Shown piece after piece: positions 36,480-45,514 of a stretch of DNA of 47,816 bases. The DNA comes from Ignavibacteriales bacterium. GTDB lineage: Bacteria; Bacteroidota; Ignavibacteria; UBA10030. How positions within the stretch are numbered: position 1 is the first letter of the stretch; each line of letters begins with the position of its first letter. The stretch is from positions 1 to 47,816 of the forward strand of contig JACPUH010000026.1 in assembly GCA_016192345.1 (NCBI GenBank), given 5' to 3'. A program made the position numbers and the translations under genes. The notes under the pieces are model-generated. The model had not been told where the DNA came from. It did not search any database and saw only the letters and a program-made list of their open reading frames with translations.

Positions 36480-37850
36480 TTATTCGTTTGTACGGACGGT
36501 GTTGGGATAGATGCCTAACAGTTGATCAAAATCAGCTCCGGCGACCACGTAATCGAAAATCGCCTGAAAACGGTTTACCTGCGCTTGCGTCAACGCGACC
36601 TGGGCATCGTTCACTTCCAACTGCGTGCCGGAACCGCTGAGAAAGCGGGTGGTTGCGATCTTATATCCGCGTTCCGCCTGCTCGACCGTTTTTCCCTGCG
36701 CTTCGATCCGCTTGCGCGCCTGCTGAAGCTGCAGGATGGTGGAGTGGACCGCCGTGCGGAGGTTCGTTTCAAGGCCGGTAACCGATTCCTCGACTTTCCG
36801 GACATCAATCTCCGCCTGCTCCACGCGGGCGCTCGTTTGCAGCCCTTCGAAAAGGCTGACCGACAGGTTCAATCCGACCGAAGAACTGCCGATGAAGTCA
36901 TTGGTTGAAAAGTTCAGATTATTTTTTGCCATCTGGTACTGGTAATTCCCGAACGCCGCGAGCACGGGATAATAATTGGACCGTTGTGCGCTCACAAAGG
37001 CCCTGTTCACATCGACCTGGTGACGCATTGCGCGAAGGTTGTTGTTCCGCTCCAGAACACGATCCATAGCATCATTAAAGAGGACCGGGTCCATCGGCTG
37101 AAATTGCAGTTTTCCGCTCACCTCGACCGGTTCCGAAGGGGCTAACCCCATGGTGGCGCGAAGGCCGTCCAGGGCGAGAGCGTAGTTGTTCTCAGCCTGG
37201 ATCACGGACGGCCGGAGGTTCTCAACCCCGACGCTTGCCCGAAGCTCTTCATATTCGGAGAGCAATCCTTGTTGCCGTAGAAGCTGCACATTCTTCAGGT
37301 TCTCCTCCGAGTTCTTCAATGTGGATCGCATCATCTCGCGCACTTCACTGGCAAGCAGCGCGCCATAGTATGCTTTCCGTGCTTTGCCGATCGTTTCATG
37401 TTCCTTGGCCAAATACAGTTCATCGGCGACGCTTTTATAGACGCGGGCGGCGCCGACGCCGACGATGACGGTGGAGTTAAAGAGAATTTGGCGGGCGGTG
37501 ACGGCGAAATTCATCGCATGGTCCGACCCGATCTTAATGGGAACGATCTTCCCGCTGTTGGGGTCGTCGAAATCCGGGAGAAAAAAGACAGGCTTTTTGA
37601 GCGCGCGGCTGTATTGTCCGGAGAAATCAATAACGGGAAGGGCATATCCCCATGCTTCCATGACCCGTGCACTGGCTTTTTCGACTTCCAGCCGGGAACT
37701 TGTAAGTTCCGGATTCTTTTGAAGTGCCACCCGGATTACTTCCTCCAGGGAATAAACCCTGGACTCGCCAGGTTGAGCCGGAAGCGATTGCGTGATGATC
37801 AACATCCAGATCCATAGTCCAACGGTGCGAAACAAACGTATTCCTGTCAT
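36480..37850 (-). CDS. TolC-family outer-membrane efflux channel
   Basis: 456 residues from the ATG at 37850, which has GAGG upstream. After a signal peptide (ending SLPAQ) come two copies of the OEP domain, beginning YSLEEVIRVALQKNPELTSS and NNNLRAMRHQVDVNRAFVSA, with long helical stretches that make the periplasmic tunnel. It follows the TetR gene by 64 bp and precedes the adaptor by 41 bp in one operon. Confidence 0.94.
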   Translation of the reverse strand: MTGIRLFRTVGLWIWMLIITQSLPAQPGESRVYSLEEVIRVALQKNPELTSSRLEVEKASARVMEAWGYALPVIDFSGQYSRALKKPVFFLPDFDDPNSGKIVPIKIGSDHAMNFAVTARQILFNSTVIVGVGAARVYKSVADELYLAKEHETIGKARKAYYGALLASEVREMMRSTLKNSEENLKNVQLLRQQGLLSEYEELRASVGVENLRPSVIQAENNYALALDGLRATMGLAPSEPVEVSGKLQFQPMDPVLFNDAMDRVLERNNNLRAMRHQVDVNRAFVSAQRSNYYPVLAAFGNYQYQMAKNNLNFSTNDFIGSSSVGLNLSVSLFEGLQTSARVEQAEIDVRKVEESVTGLETNLRTAVHSTILQLQQARKRIEAQGKTVEQAERGYKIATTRFLSGSGTQLEVNDAQVALTQAQVNRFQAIFDYVVAGADFDQLLGIYPNTVRTNE

Positions 37851-37914
37851 ACAATTCCTCAGTGATGATGTATTTCGTGTTTTCAATGTTTCTACACCAG
37901 CTTTGCACAACCCC

Positions 37915-38592
37915 TTACGAAGCGTAAGAGATGGTAGGGGTCTTCCGTTTAGCCGAATCAGTCAACATGGATTGCAGCAACATCGTCCCGGATTTTTGCA
38001 TCACGTCTTCCAAATCCACCCCCAGTATGTTCTTAAAGTAATCCTGTTGTGTATCCATCCTGATCATGATGCCGTTGGAGTTTGCCCAGAGGATCACCGC
38101 ACACTCGGCCGGGTTGATGTCGGGGCGAATATCCCCTTCGTTGATTCCCTGTTGGATCAGCTCAATAACAATCTTCCAGATCTTTTGATTGCCCAGCTGG
38201 CACGACGACATCATCTCCGGTGAAACCTGGGTGTGAAACTGCGGGTTCTGGAAAAAATAAAACATGCGGAAGAAGTTTCGGTGCTCCTGAAAATAACGGT
38301 AATAGGTGTCTCCCAGGTTCTTAATCTTGCTGAGCGTTGGCTCATCCGTAGACGTTGCCTCGATAAACATATTGTGAAGAATCTCCATGCCGCGGATCAT
38401 GACGCCAAGATACAAATCCTCCTTGCTCTTGTAGTAGAGGTAGAGCGTCCCTTTGCTCAATTCTGCGGCTACAGCTATTTCATCCATGGTAGCTGTCTGA
38501 AGCCCCTTCTCAAAAAAAACACTCTGGGCGGCATTGAGAATCTCTTCCCTGCGGTGTTCTTTTTCTCTCTCTTTTCTCTCTTGAATTCCCAT
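37915..38592 (-). CDS. TetR/AcrR-family transcriptional regulator of the efflux operon
   Basis: 225 residues from the ATG at 38592 with GGAG 5 nt upstream; a GTG two codons earlier is less likely. The helix-turn-helix is at about residues 15-60 ([36 protein letters not shown]), with a family-type ligand-binding C-terminus. As the first gene of the operon it probably represses its own transcription until an effector binds; a palindrome just upstream fits an operator. Confidence 0.95.
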   Translation of the reverse strand: MGIQERKEREKEHRREEILNAAQSVFFEKGLQTATMDEIAVAAELSKGTLYLYYKSKEDLYLGVMIRGMEILHNMFIEATSTDEPTLSKIKNLGDTYYRYFQEHRNFFRMFYFFQNPQFHTQVSPEMMSSCQLGNQKIWKIVIELIQQGINEGDIRPDINPAECAVILWANSNGIMIRMDTQQDYFKNILGVDLEDVMQKSGTMLLQSMLTDSAKRKTPTISYAS

Positions 38593-38612
38593 ATTCACTC
38601 CAGGTAATTGAA

Positions 38613-38625
38613 TGACTTTCAGTCA
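38613..38625. promoter_or_regulatory. Candidate TetR operator palindrome
   Basis: TGACT-TTC-AGTCA is a perfect 5-bp inverted repeat around 3 bp, 21 bp upstream of the regulator's ATG and a few bases downstream of the predicted transcription start. That position suits repression. It resembles operator sites of other TetR-family repressors in form. Confidence 0.65.
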
Positions 38626-38638
38626 GTTGCTACGCCAT

Positions 38639-38667
38639 AGTATATCGATAAGTTTCAATTCGACCAA
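38639..38667 (-). promoter_or_regulatory. Promoter of the efflux operon
   Basis: On the minus strand TTGGTC (38667-38662) and TATACT (38644-38639) are spaced by 17 bp. The start would fall near 38632, just ahead of the TGACT/AGTCA palindrome. Confidence 0.6.
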
Positions 38668-39159
38668 ATATTTATTTCCTATTAACAGTTTTTAATCATA
38701 TTTGGCCTAATTGAATGAAAAAAGGGAATGTTTAACCCAGGAAAAAATCAGTTTGAAGTACAACGAAAGATGAGAATTACATTCTGCGGAGGATTGCTCT
38801 GTTTTCCCCCATTTGCGAAAGGGGAGATCTCATCGCTATAAAAGGGAGGATGCACTAATCTTCTTCACCAAGATGGGGTTCATCCGTTGGACGGCCTTCG
38901 AACTGATGCAGTCTTCAGTGGGATGATCGAAACAGTTACTTGATGGGGTTGTTCTCAGTCATTCTTGCAGGTCCTCTTGAGTGCATAAACATGGCAGGGT
39001 TGTTTTTTTCACCTTCGCAGATGAGACCCCTTCACTCCGAAGAACATGGAAGAGCCACCAATGGGAGGTGGAAGCTCGTTTGAATTCAGCAAATATTTCG
39101 TATTTTGCCACGAACCCGATGACGTGGGTTGTCGCCCCCGCACTCCATAAAAACGATTC
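38668..39159. other. Intergenic region ahead of the TerC-family gene
   Basis: About 490 bp between divergent genes. It is AT-rich near the efflux promoter and more mixed near the TerC gene. No gene, riboswitch consensus or ribosome site was recognised; the TerC-family ATG itself lacks a clear Shine-Dalgarno sequence. Confidence 0.4.
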
Positions 39160-40107
39160 ATGGAAATCCTTCGGCCGAACGAGCCCCTGTTTCTTGTCAT
39201 CTTTAATATGTTTGTCATTGTCATGCTGGTGGTGGACCTAAGGGTATTCCATCGGCATGCGCACGAGATCAAGATCAAGGAAGCCCTTCTGTGGAGCGCC
39301 GTTTGGATCTTCCTCGCCATGCTTTTCAACACGCTCCTCTATTTCTGGCTGGGGAGCGAGGTTGCCCTGCAATTCTTGACGGGTTACCTGATTGAAAAAT
39401 CTCTCAGCGTTGACAACCTCTTCGTCTTCCTGCTGATCTTCTCCTACTTCAAAGTCCCGGCCAAATACCAGCACAAGGTTCTTTTTTGGGGGATCCTCGG
39501 AGCGTTGATCATGCGCAGCATCCTTATTGGTTTGGGGGTGGCGCTTATCACCGCTTTCCATTGGGTCATCTACGTGTTCGGGGCCTTTCTGGTTTTTACC
39601 GGTATCAAAATGGCAATCCAGAAGGAGGTGGCGGAGCTTCATCCGGAACGCAACATGATCGTCCGTGTTTTCAAAAAGGTGATGCCGGTGACGCCGGGGT
39701 ACCACGAGGAGAAATTCTTCTTGAAGATCCATGGCAAGACTTACGCCACGTTGCTTTTTATCGTTCTCATCATCGTCGAGACTACGGATCTGGTTTTTGC
39801 GGTCGATTCGATCCCAGCGATTTTTGCCATCACAACCGATCCGTTTATCGTGTATACCTCCAACGTGTTTGCCATCCTCGGTTTACGGGCGCTCTATTTT
39901 GCCCTGGCGGGGATCATGGATCTCTTCCACTATCTCAAAATAGGCCTTTCGGTCGTTCTGACGTTTGTCGGCATCAAGATGATTATGGCGGATATCTACC
40001 CTATTCCGATTGTTCTTGCCTTGAGTGTGGTGGCGGGAGTATTGCTGGTTTCGGTGGTCGCCTCGATTCTATGGCCCAAGCAGGAAGAGAATAAACCAAC
40101 CAAGTAA
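39160..40107 (+). CDS. TerC/Alx-family membrane protein (probable metal exporter)
   Basis: 315 residues with about nine membrane helices. The family's conserved acidic motifs are present: EKSLSVDNLFVFLLIF and ETTDLVFAVDSIPAIFAIT. Members of this family export manganese or are linked to metal homeostasis and tellurite resistance; the manganese role is family knowledge. It stands alone, convergent with the pnt operon. Confidence 0.93.
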   Translation: MEILRPNEPLFLVIFNMFVIVMLVVDLRVFHRHAHEIKIKEALLWSAVWIFLAMLFNTLLYFWLGSEVALQFLTGYLIEKSLSVDNLFVFLLIFSYFKVPAKYQHKVLFWGILGALIMRSILIGLGVALITAFHWVIYVFGAFLVFTGIKMAIQKEVAELHPERNMIVRVFKKVMPVTPGYHEEKFFLKIHGKTYATLLFIVLIIVETTDLVFAVDSIPAIFAITTDPFIVYTSNVFAILGLRALYFALAGIMDLFHYLKIGLSVVLTFVGIKMIMADIYPIPIVLALSVVAGVLLVSVVASILWPKQEENKPTK

Positions 40108-40119
40108 TGGGGGGTGCTA

Positions 40120-40172
40120 CCACGGACCGGGCCGGAATGGGGGTTCGACCGCAGGTTTTGCTGGTCCGGTGG
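40120..40172. terminator. Imperfect inverted repeat between convergent genes
   Basis: CCACGGACC (40120-40128) and GGTCCGGTGG (40163-40172) pair with one bulge between the TerC-family stop and the pntB stop. No T-tract on either side, so a terminator role is weakly supported. Confidence 0.3.
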
Positions 40173-40187
40173 AGAAGGGTGTGAAAC

Positions 40188-41555
40188 CTACTGTTTGACC
40201 AACTGAACCAGGTTGGTGAGGGTCGCTTTCGCATCCCCAAACACCATCATGGTCTTCTTTTCATAAAACAACTCATTATCCTCCCCCGCAAACCCCGGGT
40301 TCAAACTCCGCTTCAACACGATGGCTGACCGCGCTTGATCGACGTTGAGAATGGGCATGCCGTAGAGTGGACTGTCCTTCTTGGACCGGGCCGCCGGGTT
40401 CACCACATCGTTCGCACCGATGACCAACGCCACATCGGTGTTCTGGAAATCGTCATTAATCTGGTCCATCTCCAGCAATAAATCGTAGGGGACATTTGCC
40501 TCCGCGAGCAGCACGTTCATGTGACCGGGCATGCGCCCCGCGACCGGATGAATGGCATACCGTACCTGCGTTCCCCTCTGAATCAGAAAGTTAGCCAGCT
40601 CGTGGAGTACGTGCTGTGCCTGGGCTACGGCCAGCCCGTAACCCGGGATAATGATGACCGACTGGGCGCTTTCCAGCATGGTGGCTGCGTCCTCGGGGGT
40701 GTAACGAATTACGGTCCGCTGCACGGTTTCAGCGTTGGCGGGGCCAATTTCGCTGCCGACGCCGGCGAACAGTACGTTGGCCAGTGACCGGTTCATGGCC
40801 TTGCACATGATGGAGGTGAGGATCAAACCGGAAGCCCCTACCAAGGCGCCGCTGATGATCAGGACGTTGTTGGAGAGGACAAATCCCGTCGTCGCGCCTG
40901 CAAGCCCGGAATACGAGTTCAGGAGCGAAATAACGACCGGCATATCGGCTCCGCCGATTGGGATGACGGTCATGACGCCGAGGGCAAGGGCGAGCAACAA
41001 TACGAGGAGCAGCAGGTACCATTGTCCCGGGTCAAGAGCAAACAAGATGCCGAGCAGGAGCATCACGCCGACCGCAAGGCCGTTCAACTGTTTCTGGTAC
41101 GGGTAGAGGATGGGTGCACCGCGCATAACCCCCTGCAGCTTCGCCCAGGCAATGAGGCTTCCTGTAAACGTGACCGCCCCGATCAAGACACTGAGAACAA
41201 TGGAGATGAGAACATCGATTGGGGATTCCGGCATGCGGATGTATTCCGCATAGGCAACAAGGGTTGAGGCGCCGCCCCCCAGACCGTTCAGGAGCGCCAC
41301 CATTTGAGGCATGGCGGTCATCTGCACCGTGCGTGCTATGATGATGCCGGCCGCCGAGCCGATGACCAGCCCCACGATAATATACGTGGTATCGATGATC
41401 TTCTGGTCGGTGAGCGTGACGATAATGGCAAGCAACATCCCGATAGCTCCAAAGAGATTCCCGCGGCGCGCGGTCCTGGGGGAGCCGAGAAACTTGAGAC
41501 CGAGAATGAAGAACACTGACGCGACTAGATATGCGAAGGTCGCTGGAACGTTCAT
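40188..41555 (-). CDS. pntB: NAD(P) transhydrogenase beta subunit
   Basis: 455 residues. The membrane part (about ten helices including SAAGIIIARTVQMTAMPQMV) is followed by the NADP-binding domain III with the glycine-rich VIIIPGYGLAVAQAQHVLHE and the GANDVVNPAA loop. With PntA it couples proton entry to hydride transfer from NADH to NADP+, making NADPH. Its start overlaps the stop of the small alpha subunit by ATGA. Confidence 0.96.
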   Translation of the reverse strand: MNVPATFAYLVASVFFILGLKFLGSPRTARRGNLFGAIGMLLAIIVTLTDQKIIDTTYIIVGLVIGSAAGIIIARTVQMTAMPQMVALLNGLGGGASTLVAYAEYIRMPESPIDVLISIVLSVLIGAVTFTGSLIAWAKLQGVMRGAPILYPYQKQLNGLAVGVMLLLGILFALDPGQWYLLLLVLLLALALGVMTVIPIGGADMPVVISLLNSYSGLAGATTGFVLSNNVLIISGALVGASGLILTSIMCKAMNRSLANVLFAGVGSEIGPANAETVQRTVIRYTPEDAATMLESAQSVIIIPGYGLAVAQAQHVLHELANFLIQRGTQVRYAIHPVAGRMPGHMNVLLAEANVPYDLLLEMDQINDDFQNTDVALVIGANDVVNPAARSKKDSPLYGMPILNVDQARSAIVLKRSLNPGFAGEDNELFYEKKTMMVFGDAKATLTNLVQLVKQ

Positions 41556-41863
41556 GGAGTACCCGTCTTCGATTCTGTTTTCTTATCCTTTTTGAACATC
41601 CCGAGCATCCGGTCCGTCACGAGAAATCCCCCCACTACGTTGATCGTGGCAAAGATCACGGCAATGGTGCCCAGATAGACGCTCAAACCCCCATGTCCTT
41701 CCCCTGCGGCAATCAACGACCCGACCAGCGTAATGCCTGAGATGGCGTTGGAGCCGGACATCAACGGCGTATGGAGGAGCGGCGGGACTTTGCTGATCAG
41801 CTCCACGCCCAGGAAAATGGCAAGGACGAAAATTACGATGGAAAACATCAACGCTTCGGTCAT
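41552..41863 (-). CDS. pntAB: NAD(P) transhydrogenase alpha subunit, membrane part (split PntA, second half)
   Basis: 103 residues with hydrophobic segments (IVIFVLAIFLGVELIS; SGITLVGSLIAAG; VIFATINVVGGFLVTDRML), the membrane domain that in E. coli is fused to PntA but is separate in many other bacteria. It overlaps pntB by ATGA and follows the catalytic alpha half by 15 bp. Confidence 0.93.
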   Translation of the reverse strand: MTEALMFSIVIFVLAIFLGVELISKVPPLLHTPLMSGSNAISGITLVGSLIAAGEGHGGLSVYLGTIAVIFATINVVGGFLVTDRMLGMFKKDKKTESKTGTP

Positions 41864-41878
41864 CTTCCTCTCCTTCCG

Positions 41879-43021
41879 TTAAAGGGATTTCCTGACAAGT
41901 TCATGAACAACCTCACCCTGGTGAGTAATGCAACACCCCCTGACAATCTCATCGTCGAAGTCCGGACCGGAGTCCGGTTTTGGGAAGAGGTGACGGAAGA
42001 GGGTGGTGATATTCTTCGCGTACATGCGACTTGCGTCGACGGGGACCGATGCGGCGAGATTGACCGGTCCGAGGATGGAGACGCCGTTCTGGACCACCGT
42101 CGTTCCTGCCTTCGTGAGTTCACAATTGCCCCCGGTTTCAGCGGCCAAATCGATTATCACGGAACCGTGGCGCATCAATCCCACCATTTCTGCGGTCATC
42201 AGGAGGGGGGCCCGTTTTCCGAAAACCTGGGCCGTGCTGATGACAACATCCACTTTCGGGAGCCGTGCACGGATGGCGTCCATCTCCTTCTGAATAAATT
42301 CGGCCGATTGCTCGAGTGCGTAACCGTTCGCTGTCTCAGCCTTTTCCGGCAACTCCATTTCGATGAACGACGCGCCAAGGCTTTTTACCTGCTCTTTGAC
42401 CGACGGCCGCGGATCGAACGCTTCCACTTTGGCTCCAAGTCGTTTTGCGGTGGCAATGGCCTGCAACCCGGCAACGCCTGCTCCGAGGACCAGGACCACT
42501 GCGGGTGGAATAGTGCCGGCAGCGGTCATCAGGAGCGGGAACATCTTGTCGAGTCTCTCCGCGGCAAGCAGAACAGCTTTGTAGCCGATGATCGTTGACA
42601 TGGAGCTGAGCGCATCCATGCTCTGTGCGCGGGTGATGCGAGGAATGTACTCCATGGAAAAACCGGTGATGCGGCGCCTTGCGAAAATCCTGACCACATC
42701 GGCATTGGCAATGGGGGCCAGAAAACCGATGTACGTCGAGCCTTCGCGCACCAACTCCGCTTCATCCTTCTTCAACACCGGGTGAAATTGCGGGGGCTGG
42801 ACTTTCAGGAGTGCGTCCGTGGAATCATACAGCAACTGGGGATCGGTGATGATCGTTGCACCGGCCCGTTCATACGCGGCATCGCTGAACGACGCGGCCA
42901 GTCCCGCCCCGGTCTCGACAAACACTTCATGCGAACTGCGGGTAAGGGAGGAGATGACATCCGGAACAACGGCAACTCGGGTTTCCCCGGGACCGATTTC
43001 CTTTGGGATTCCAATCTTCAC
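41879..43021 (-). CDS. pntAA: NAD(P) transhydrogenase alpha subunit, NAD-binding part (split PntA, first half)
   Basis: 380 residues starting at a GTG with GGAG about 10 nt upstream. The start MKIGIPKEIGPGETRVAVVP is the alanine-dehydrogenase/PntA N-terminal motif; the NAD site is in VLVLGAGVAGLQAIATAKRL with AFDPRPSVKEQV. It binds NAD(H) as domain I of the transhydrogenase. It is first in pntAA-pntAB-pntB, separated from nfnB upstream by a terminator and a palindrome. Confidence 0.96.
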   Translation of the reverse strand: MKIGIPKEIGPGETRVAVVPDVISSLTRSSHEVFVETGAGLAASFSDAAYERAGATIITDPQLLYDSTDALLKVQPPQFHPVLKKDEAELVREGSTYIGFLAPIANADVVRIFARRRITGFSMEYIPRITRAQSMDALSSMSTIIGYKAVLLAAERLDKMFPLLMTAAGTIPPAVVLVLGAGVAGLQAIATAKRLGAKVEAFDPRPSVKEQVKSLGASFIEMELPEKAETANGYALEQSAEFIQKEMDAIRARLPKVDVVISTAQVFGKRAPLLMTAEMVGLMRHGSVIIDLAAETGGNCELTKAGTTVVQNGVSILGPVNLAASVPVDASRMYAKNITTLFRHLFPKPDSGPDFDDEIVRGCCITHQGEVVHELVRKSL

Positions 43022-43083
43022 AAGGGCTCTCCATCGGGAGTGTGGGAAATGCAGGGCAGCGCGCGATTTTTTCGGAGAGAAAA

Positions 43084-43103
43084 TTCAGAAGAAATGTTCT
43101 GAA
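43084..43103. promoter_or_regulatory. Palindrome upstream of the pnt operon (operator candidate)
   Basis: TTCAGAA-GAAATG-TTCTGAA is a perfect 7-bp inverted repeat with a 6-bp spacer, 63 bp upstream of the pntAA GTG and directly after the nfnB terminator. The spacing is that of a dimeric repressor or activator site. No regulator gene is adjacent. Confidence 0.55.
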
Positions 43104-43114
43104 CTGCAAGATAA

Positions 43115-43139
43115 AACAGGGCTGGGGGAGTGCCCTGTT
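43115..43139 (-). terminator. Rho-independent terminator after nfnB
   Basis: On the minus strand AACAGGGC (43139-43132) pairs with GCCCTGTT (43122-43115), with a 9-nt loop and TTATCTTG after it, starting about 35 bp past the nfnB stop. It separates the Nfn operon from pnt. Confidence 0.8.
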
Positions 43140-43174
43140 CAAGCAATCGGCTGAAGCCTCTCAAAAGACGCCTT

Positions 43175-44635
43175 TCAGCCTGTCACAACGCTGGCGTCCT
43201 CCATGACTGAGGACTTGACCGAGCGGAGGTAGGCGTGTATACTGTTGGCTGCTTGCTTTCCATCCCGCATGGCAAGAATGACGGTAGCCCCGCCTCGCGA
43301 CAGGTCGCCTCCTGCGAAGACTCCCGGCCGGCTTGTCTGTTGTTGGTCGTCCGTGACAACGACTCCGCGCTTGCCGGTTTTCAATCCGGTGGTGGTCGAT
43401 TGAATGATGGGGTTCGGTTGCTGGCCAATAGCTTCAATAACGGTGTCGACCGGGATGTGAAATTCGGATCCTGCTACCGGGATGGGTTTTCGCCGTCCCG
43501 ACTCGTCCGGTTCGCCCAGTTCCATGCGCTGACATTCGAGGGCGGTCACGATGTGATGTTCATCGCCGATGATCCGGAGGGGGTTGGTCAGCATCATGAA
43601 TTCAATCCCTTCCTCCTCGGCGTGGTGCACTTCTTCAAGCCGTGCCGGCATCTCCTGGCGGGATCGTCGATAGACGAGGGCCGCGCGTTCGGCGCCCAGC
43701 CTGCGAGCCGTCCGCACGGCATCCATGGCAGTATTCCCGCCGCCGATGACGGCGACATTTTTTCCCATCCGGATCGGCGTGTCATAATCCGGGAACAGGT
43801 AGGCCTTCATCAAGTTGACACGCGTCAGAAATTCATTGGCTGAATAAACGCCGGTCAATCCCTCGCCGGGGATCCCCAGAAAATGGGGGGTGCCGGCCCC
43901 GGTTCCAAGAAAGACGGCGGAGAAACCCCATTCATCCATCAACTCATCGACGGTTGCAGTACGACCGACAAGGAAGTTGGTAATAATCTCGACTCCCATC
44001 GCTTTGATCCGGTCTGCTTCGAGATCCAGGATGGCGCGGGGGAGGCGAAACTCCGGGATACCGTATCGCAGCACTCCGCCGACGGCATGGAGTGCTTCAA
44101 ACACTGTGACCTGGTAGCCAAGTTTTGCAAGTTCTGCCGCGCAAGTCAATCCGGACGGTCCCGATCCGACAATGGCGACCTTCTCCTCCCTCTTCGTTTC
44201 GGCCACGGGGGGGACAAAGAGGTTGTGGCCCATTTCATAATCCGCCACAAACCGTTCCAGCTTGCCAATGGCGACGGGTTCATGTTTCTTCCCCAGTGTG
44301 CAAACCGATTCACATTGTTCTTCCTGTGGACAGACGCGTCCGCAGATCGCCGGAAGGGAGTTTGCCTGGCGAATGGTCTGTACCGCACCGGCATAGTCCT
44401 TCACGAGAATGCGTTGGACAAAGGATCGGATATCAATCCCGACAGGGCATCCGTCCGTACACACAGGGTTCTTACACTCGAGGCATCGTGCTGCTTCGAC
44501 AAGGGCACGTTCCTCATTGAAGCCGAACGAGACTTCGAGAAAATTCCGCTTTCGCTCCTCTGCAAGTTGCTCCAGCGACCCTTGCCGTGGAATCTTTATC
44601 CGCTCTGACGGTTTTAACGCATTATACTCACTCAT
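43175..44635 (-). CDS. nfnB: NfnB: large subunit of electron-bifurcating NADH-dependent reduced ferredoxin:NADP+ oxidoreductase (GltD/SudA-like)
   Basis: 486 residues, the GltD-type length. The N-terminus holds two [4Fe-4S] cluster motifs (CLECKNPVCTDGCPVGID and CGRVCPQEEQCESVC), then an FAD site (VAIVGSGPSGLTCAAELAKL) and an NADP(H) site (VAVIGGGNTAMDAVRTARRL). GltD alone supplies glutamate synthase, but no GltB is nearby; instead a SudB/NfnA-type gene overlaps it upstream (44632-44635, ATGA), which points to the Nfn complex. In known Nfn, NADPH oxidation or production is coupled by bifurcation to NADH and ferredoxin. It ends at a clear terminator. Confidence 0.9.
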   Translation of the reverse strand: MSEYNALKPSERIKIPRQGSLEQLAEERKRNFLEVSFGFNEERALVEAARCLECKNPVCTDGCPVGIDIRSFVQRILVKDYAGAVQTIRQANSLPAICGRVCPQEEQCESVCTLGKKHEPVAIGKLERFVADYEMGHNLFVPPVAETKREEKVAIVGSGPSGLTCAAELAKLGYQVTVFEALHAVGGVLRYGIPEFRLPRAILDLEADRIKAMGVEIITNFLVGRTATVDELMDEWGFSAVFLGTGAGTPHFLGIPGEGLTGVYSANEFLTRVNLMKAYLFPDYDTPIRMGKNVAVIGGGNTAMDAVRTARRLGAERAALVYRRSRQEMPARLEEVHHAEEEGIEFMMLTNPLRIIGDEHHIVTALECQRMELGEPDESGRRKPIPVAGSEFHIPVDTVIEAIGQQPNPIIQSTTTGLKTGKRGVVVTDDQQQTSRPGVFAGGDLSRGGATVILAMRDGKQAANSIHAYLRSVKSSVMEDASVVTG

Positions 44636-45480
44636 GCCTGCTCCTGGAGAGTCGTGGTGGCCAGATATCGTTGATGCGCAAGGCGTTCGAGTTCCCCATA
44701 GCTGCGGTTGCGCATGATCAGCTCGTCAAAGTCGACTTTGTGTGCATCGAACTCAGGTCCATCGACGCAGGCGAACTTCATGACCCCGTCGATGCTGACG
44801 CGGCATCCACCACACATCCCCGTGCCATCAACCATGATGGCATTCAGGCTCACGAACGTTGGGACGCCATACTGTTTGGTAAGATGCGCGACCGCCTTCA
44901 TCATGGGGAGCGGCCCGATGGCGTACACCGCAGTGATCCCGAGCGAGGTATCATCAAGCATTTCCCGCAACGGGTCGGTGACGATCCCCTTTCGCCCCAG
45001 CGATCCGTCATCGGTTGTCGTGATCACGCGGTTTGAGACCTCTGCCATCTCCCGTTCCAGGATGACAAGCTCACTGGTGCGGCCGCCGATGATACTATAG
45101 ACGTTGTTGCCTGCTTCCCGCAAACCCCGTGCAATCGGGTAGATCACTGCCGTTCCCACACCGCCGCCGACGCACGCAACCGCGCCATGGTTTTCGATCG
45201 GGGTAGGAGTGCCGAGAGGGCCAACGACGTCATGAAGCGAATCACCCTCTTTTAAACTGCAGAGCAACTGGGTTGTTTTTCCGATGGCTTGGACGATCAG
45301 GGTAATAGTTCCGGTCCGAGGATCGCTGTCGACCAGAGTAAGGGGGATCCGTTCTCCCGATTCGACCACACGGACGATGACGAAATTGCCGGGGAGTCGT
45401 TTCGGAGCAATGTACGGAGCACGGATGACAAGCTTCGTGACGGTAGAAGCAAGACGCTCTTTTTGGATGATAGGGAACAC
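44632..45480 (-). CDS. nfnA: NfnA: small subunit of electron-bifurcating ferredoxin:NADP+ oxidoreductase (SudB/PyrK-like)
   Basis: 282 residues from the GTG at 45480, preceded by GGAGG 7 nt upstream; the frame is open 18 codons further, but that part overlaps the ferredoxin gene and has no ribosome site. Domains: an FAD-binding ferredoxin-reductase barrel (GNFVIVRVVESGERIPLTLV), an NAD-binding half (ACVGGGVGTAVIYPIARGLR), and a C-terminal [2Fe-2S] motif (GMCGGCRVSIDGVMKFACVDGP). This is the SudB/NfnA form. Its stop overlaps nfnB; a ferredoxin gene lies 34 bp upstream on the same strand. Confidence 0.9.
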   Translation of the reverse strand: MFPIIQKERLASTVTKLVIRAPYIAPKRLPGNFVIVRVVESGERIPLTLVDSDPRTGTITLIVQAIGKTTQLLCSLKEGDSLHDVVGPLGTPTPIENHGAVACVGGGVGTAVIYPIARGLREAGNNVYSIIGGRTSELVILEREMAEVSNRVITTTDDGSLGRKGIVTDPLREMLDDTSLGITAVYAIGPLPMMKAVAHLTKQYGVPTFVSLNAIMVDGTGMCGGCRVSIDGVMKFACVDGPEFDAHKVDFDELIMRNRSYGELERLAHQRYLATTTLQEQA

Positions 45481-45514
45481 AGTGCTTCCTCCAGGGTGGC
45501 AGAACAGGGGAACG

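Noticed and set aside
38750..39159. Possible yybP-ykoY (manganese) riboswitch ahead of the TerC-family gene
   Set aside because: I looked for the conserved loops and paired stems and did not find them, although GGGGAG-like stretches occur.
43149..43180. GGCTGAA/TTCAGCC inverted repeat at the nfnB 3' end
   Set aside because: Only 7 bp with an 18-nt loop and no T-tract; the hairpin at 43115-43139 is the better terminator.
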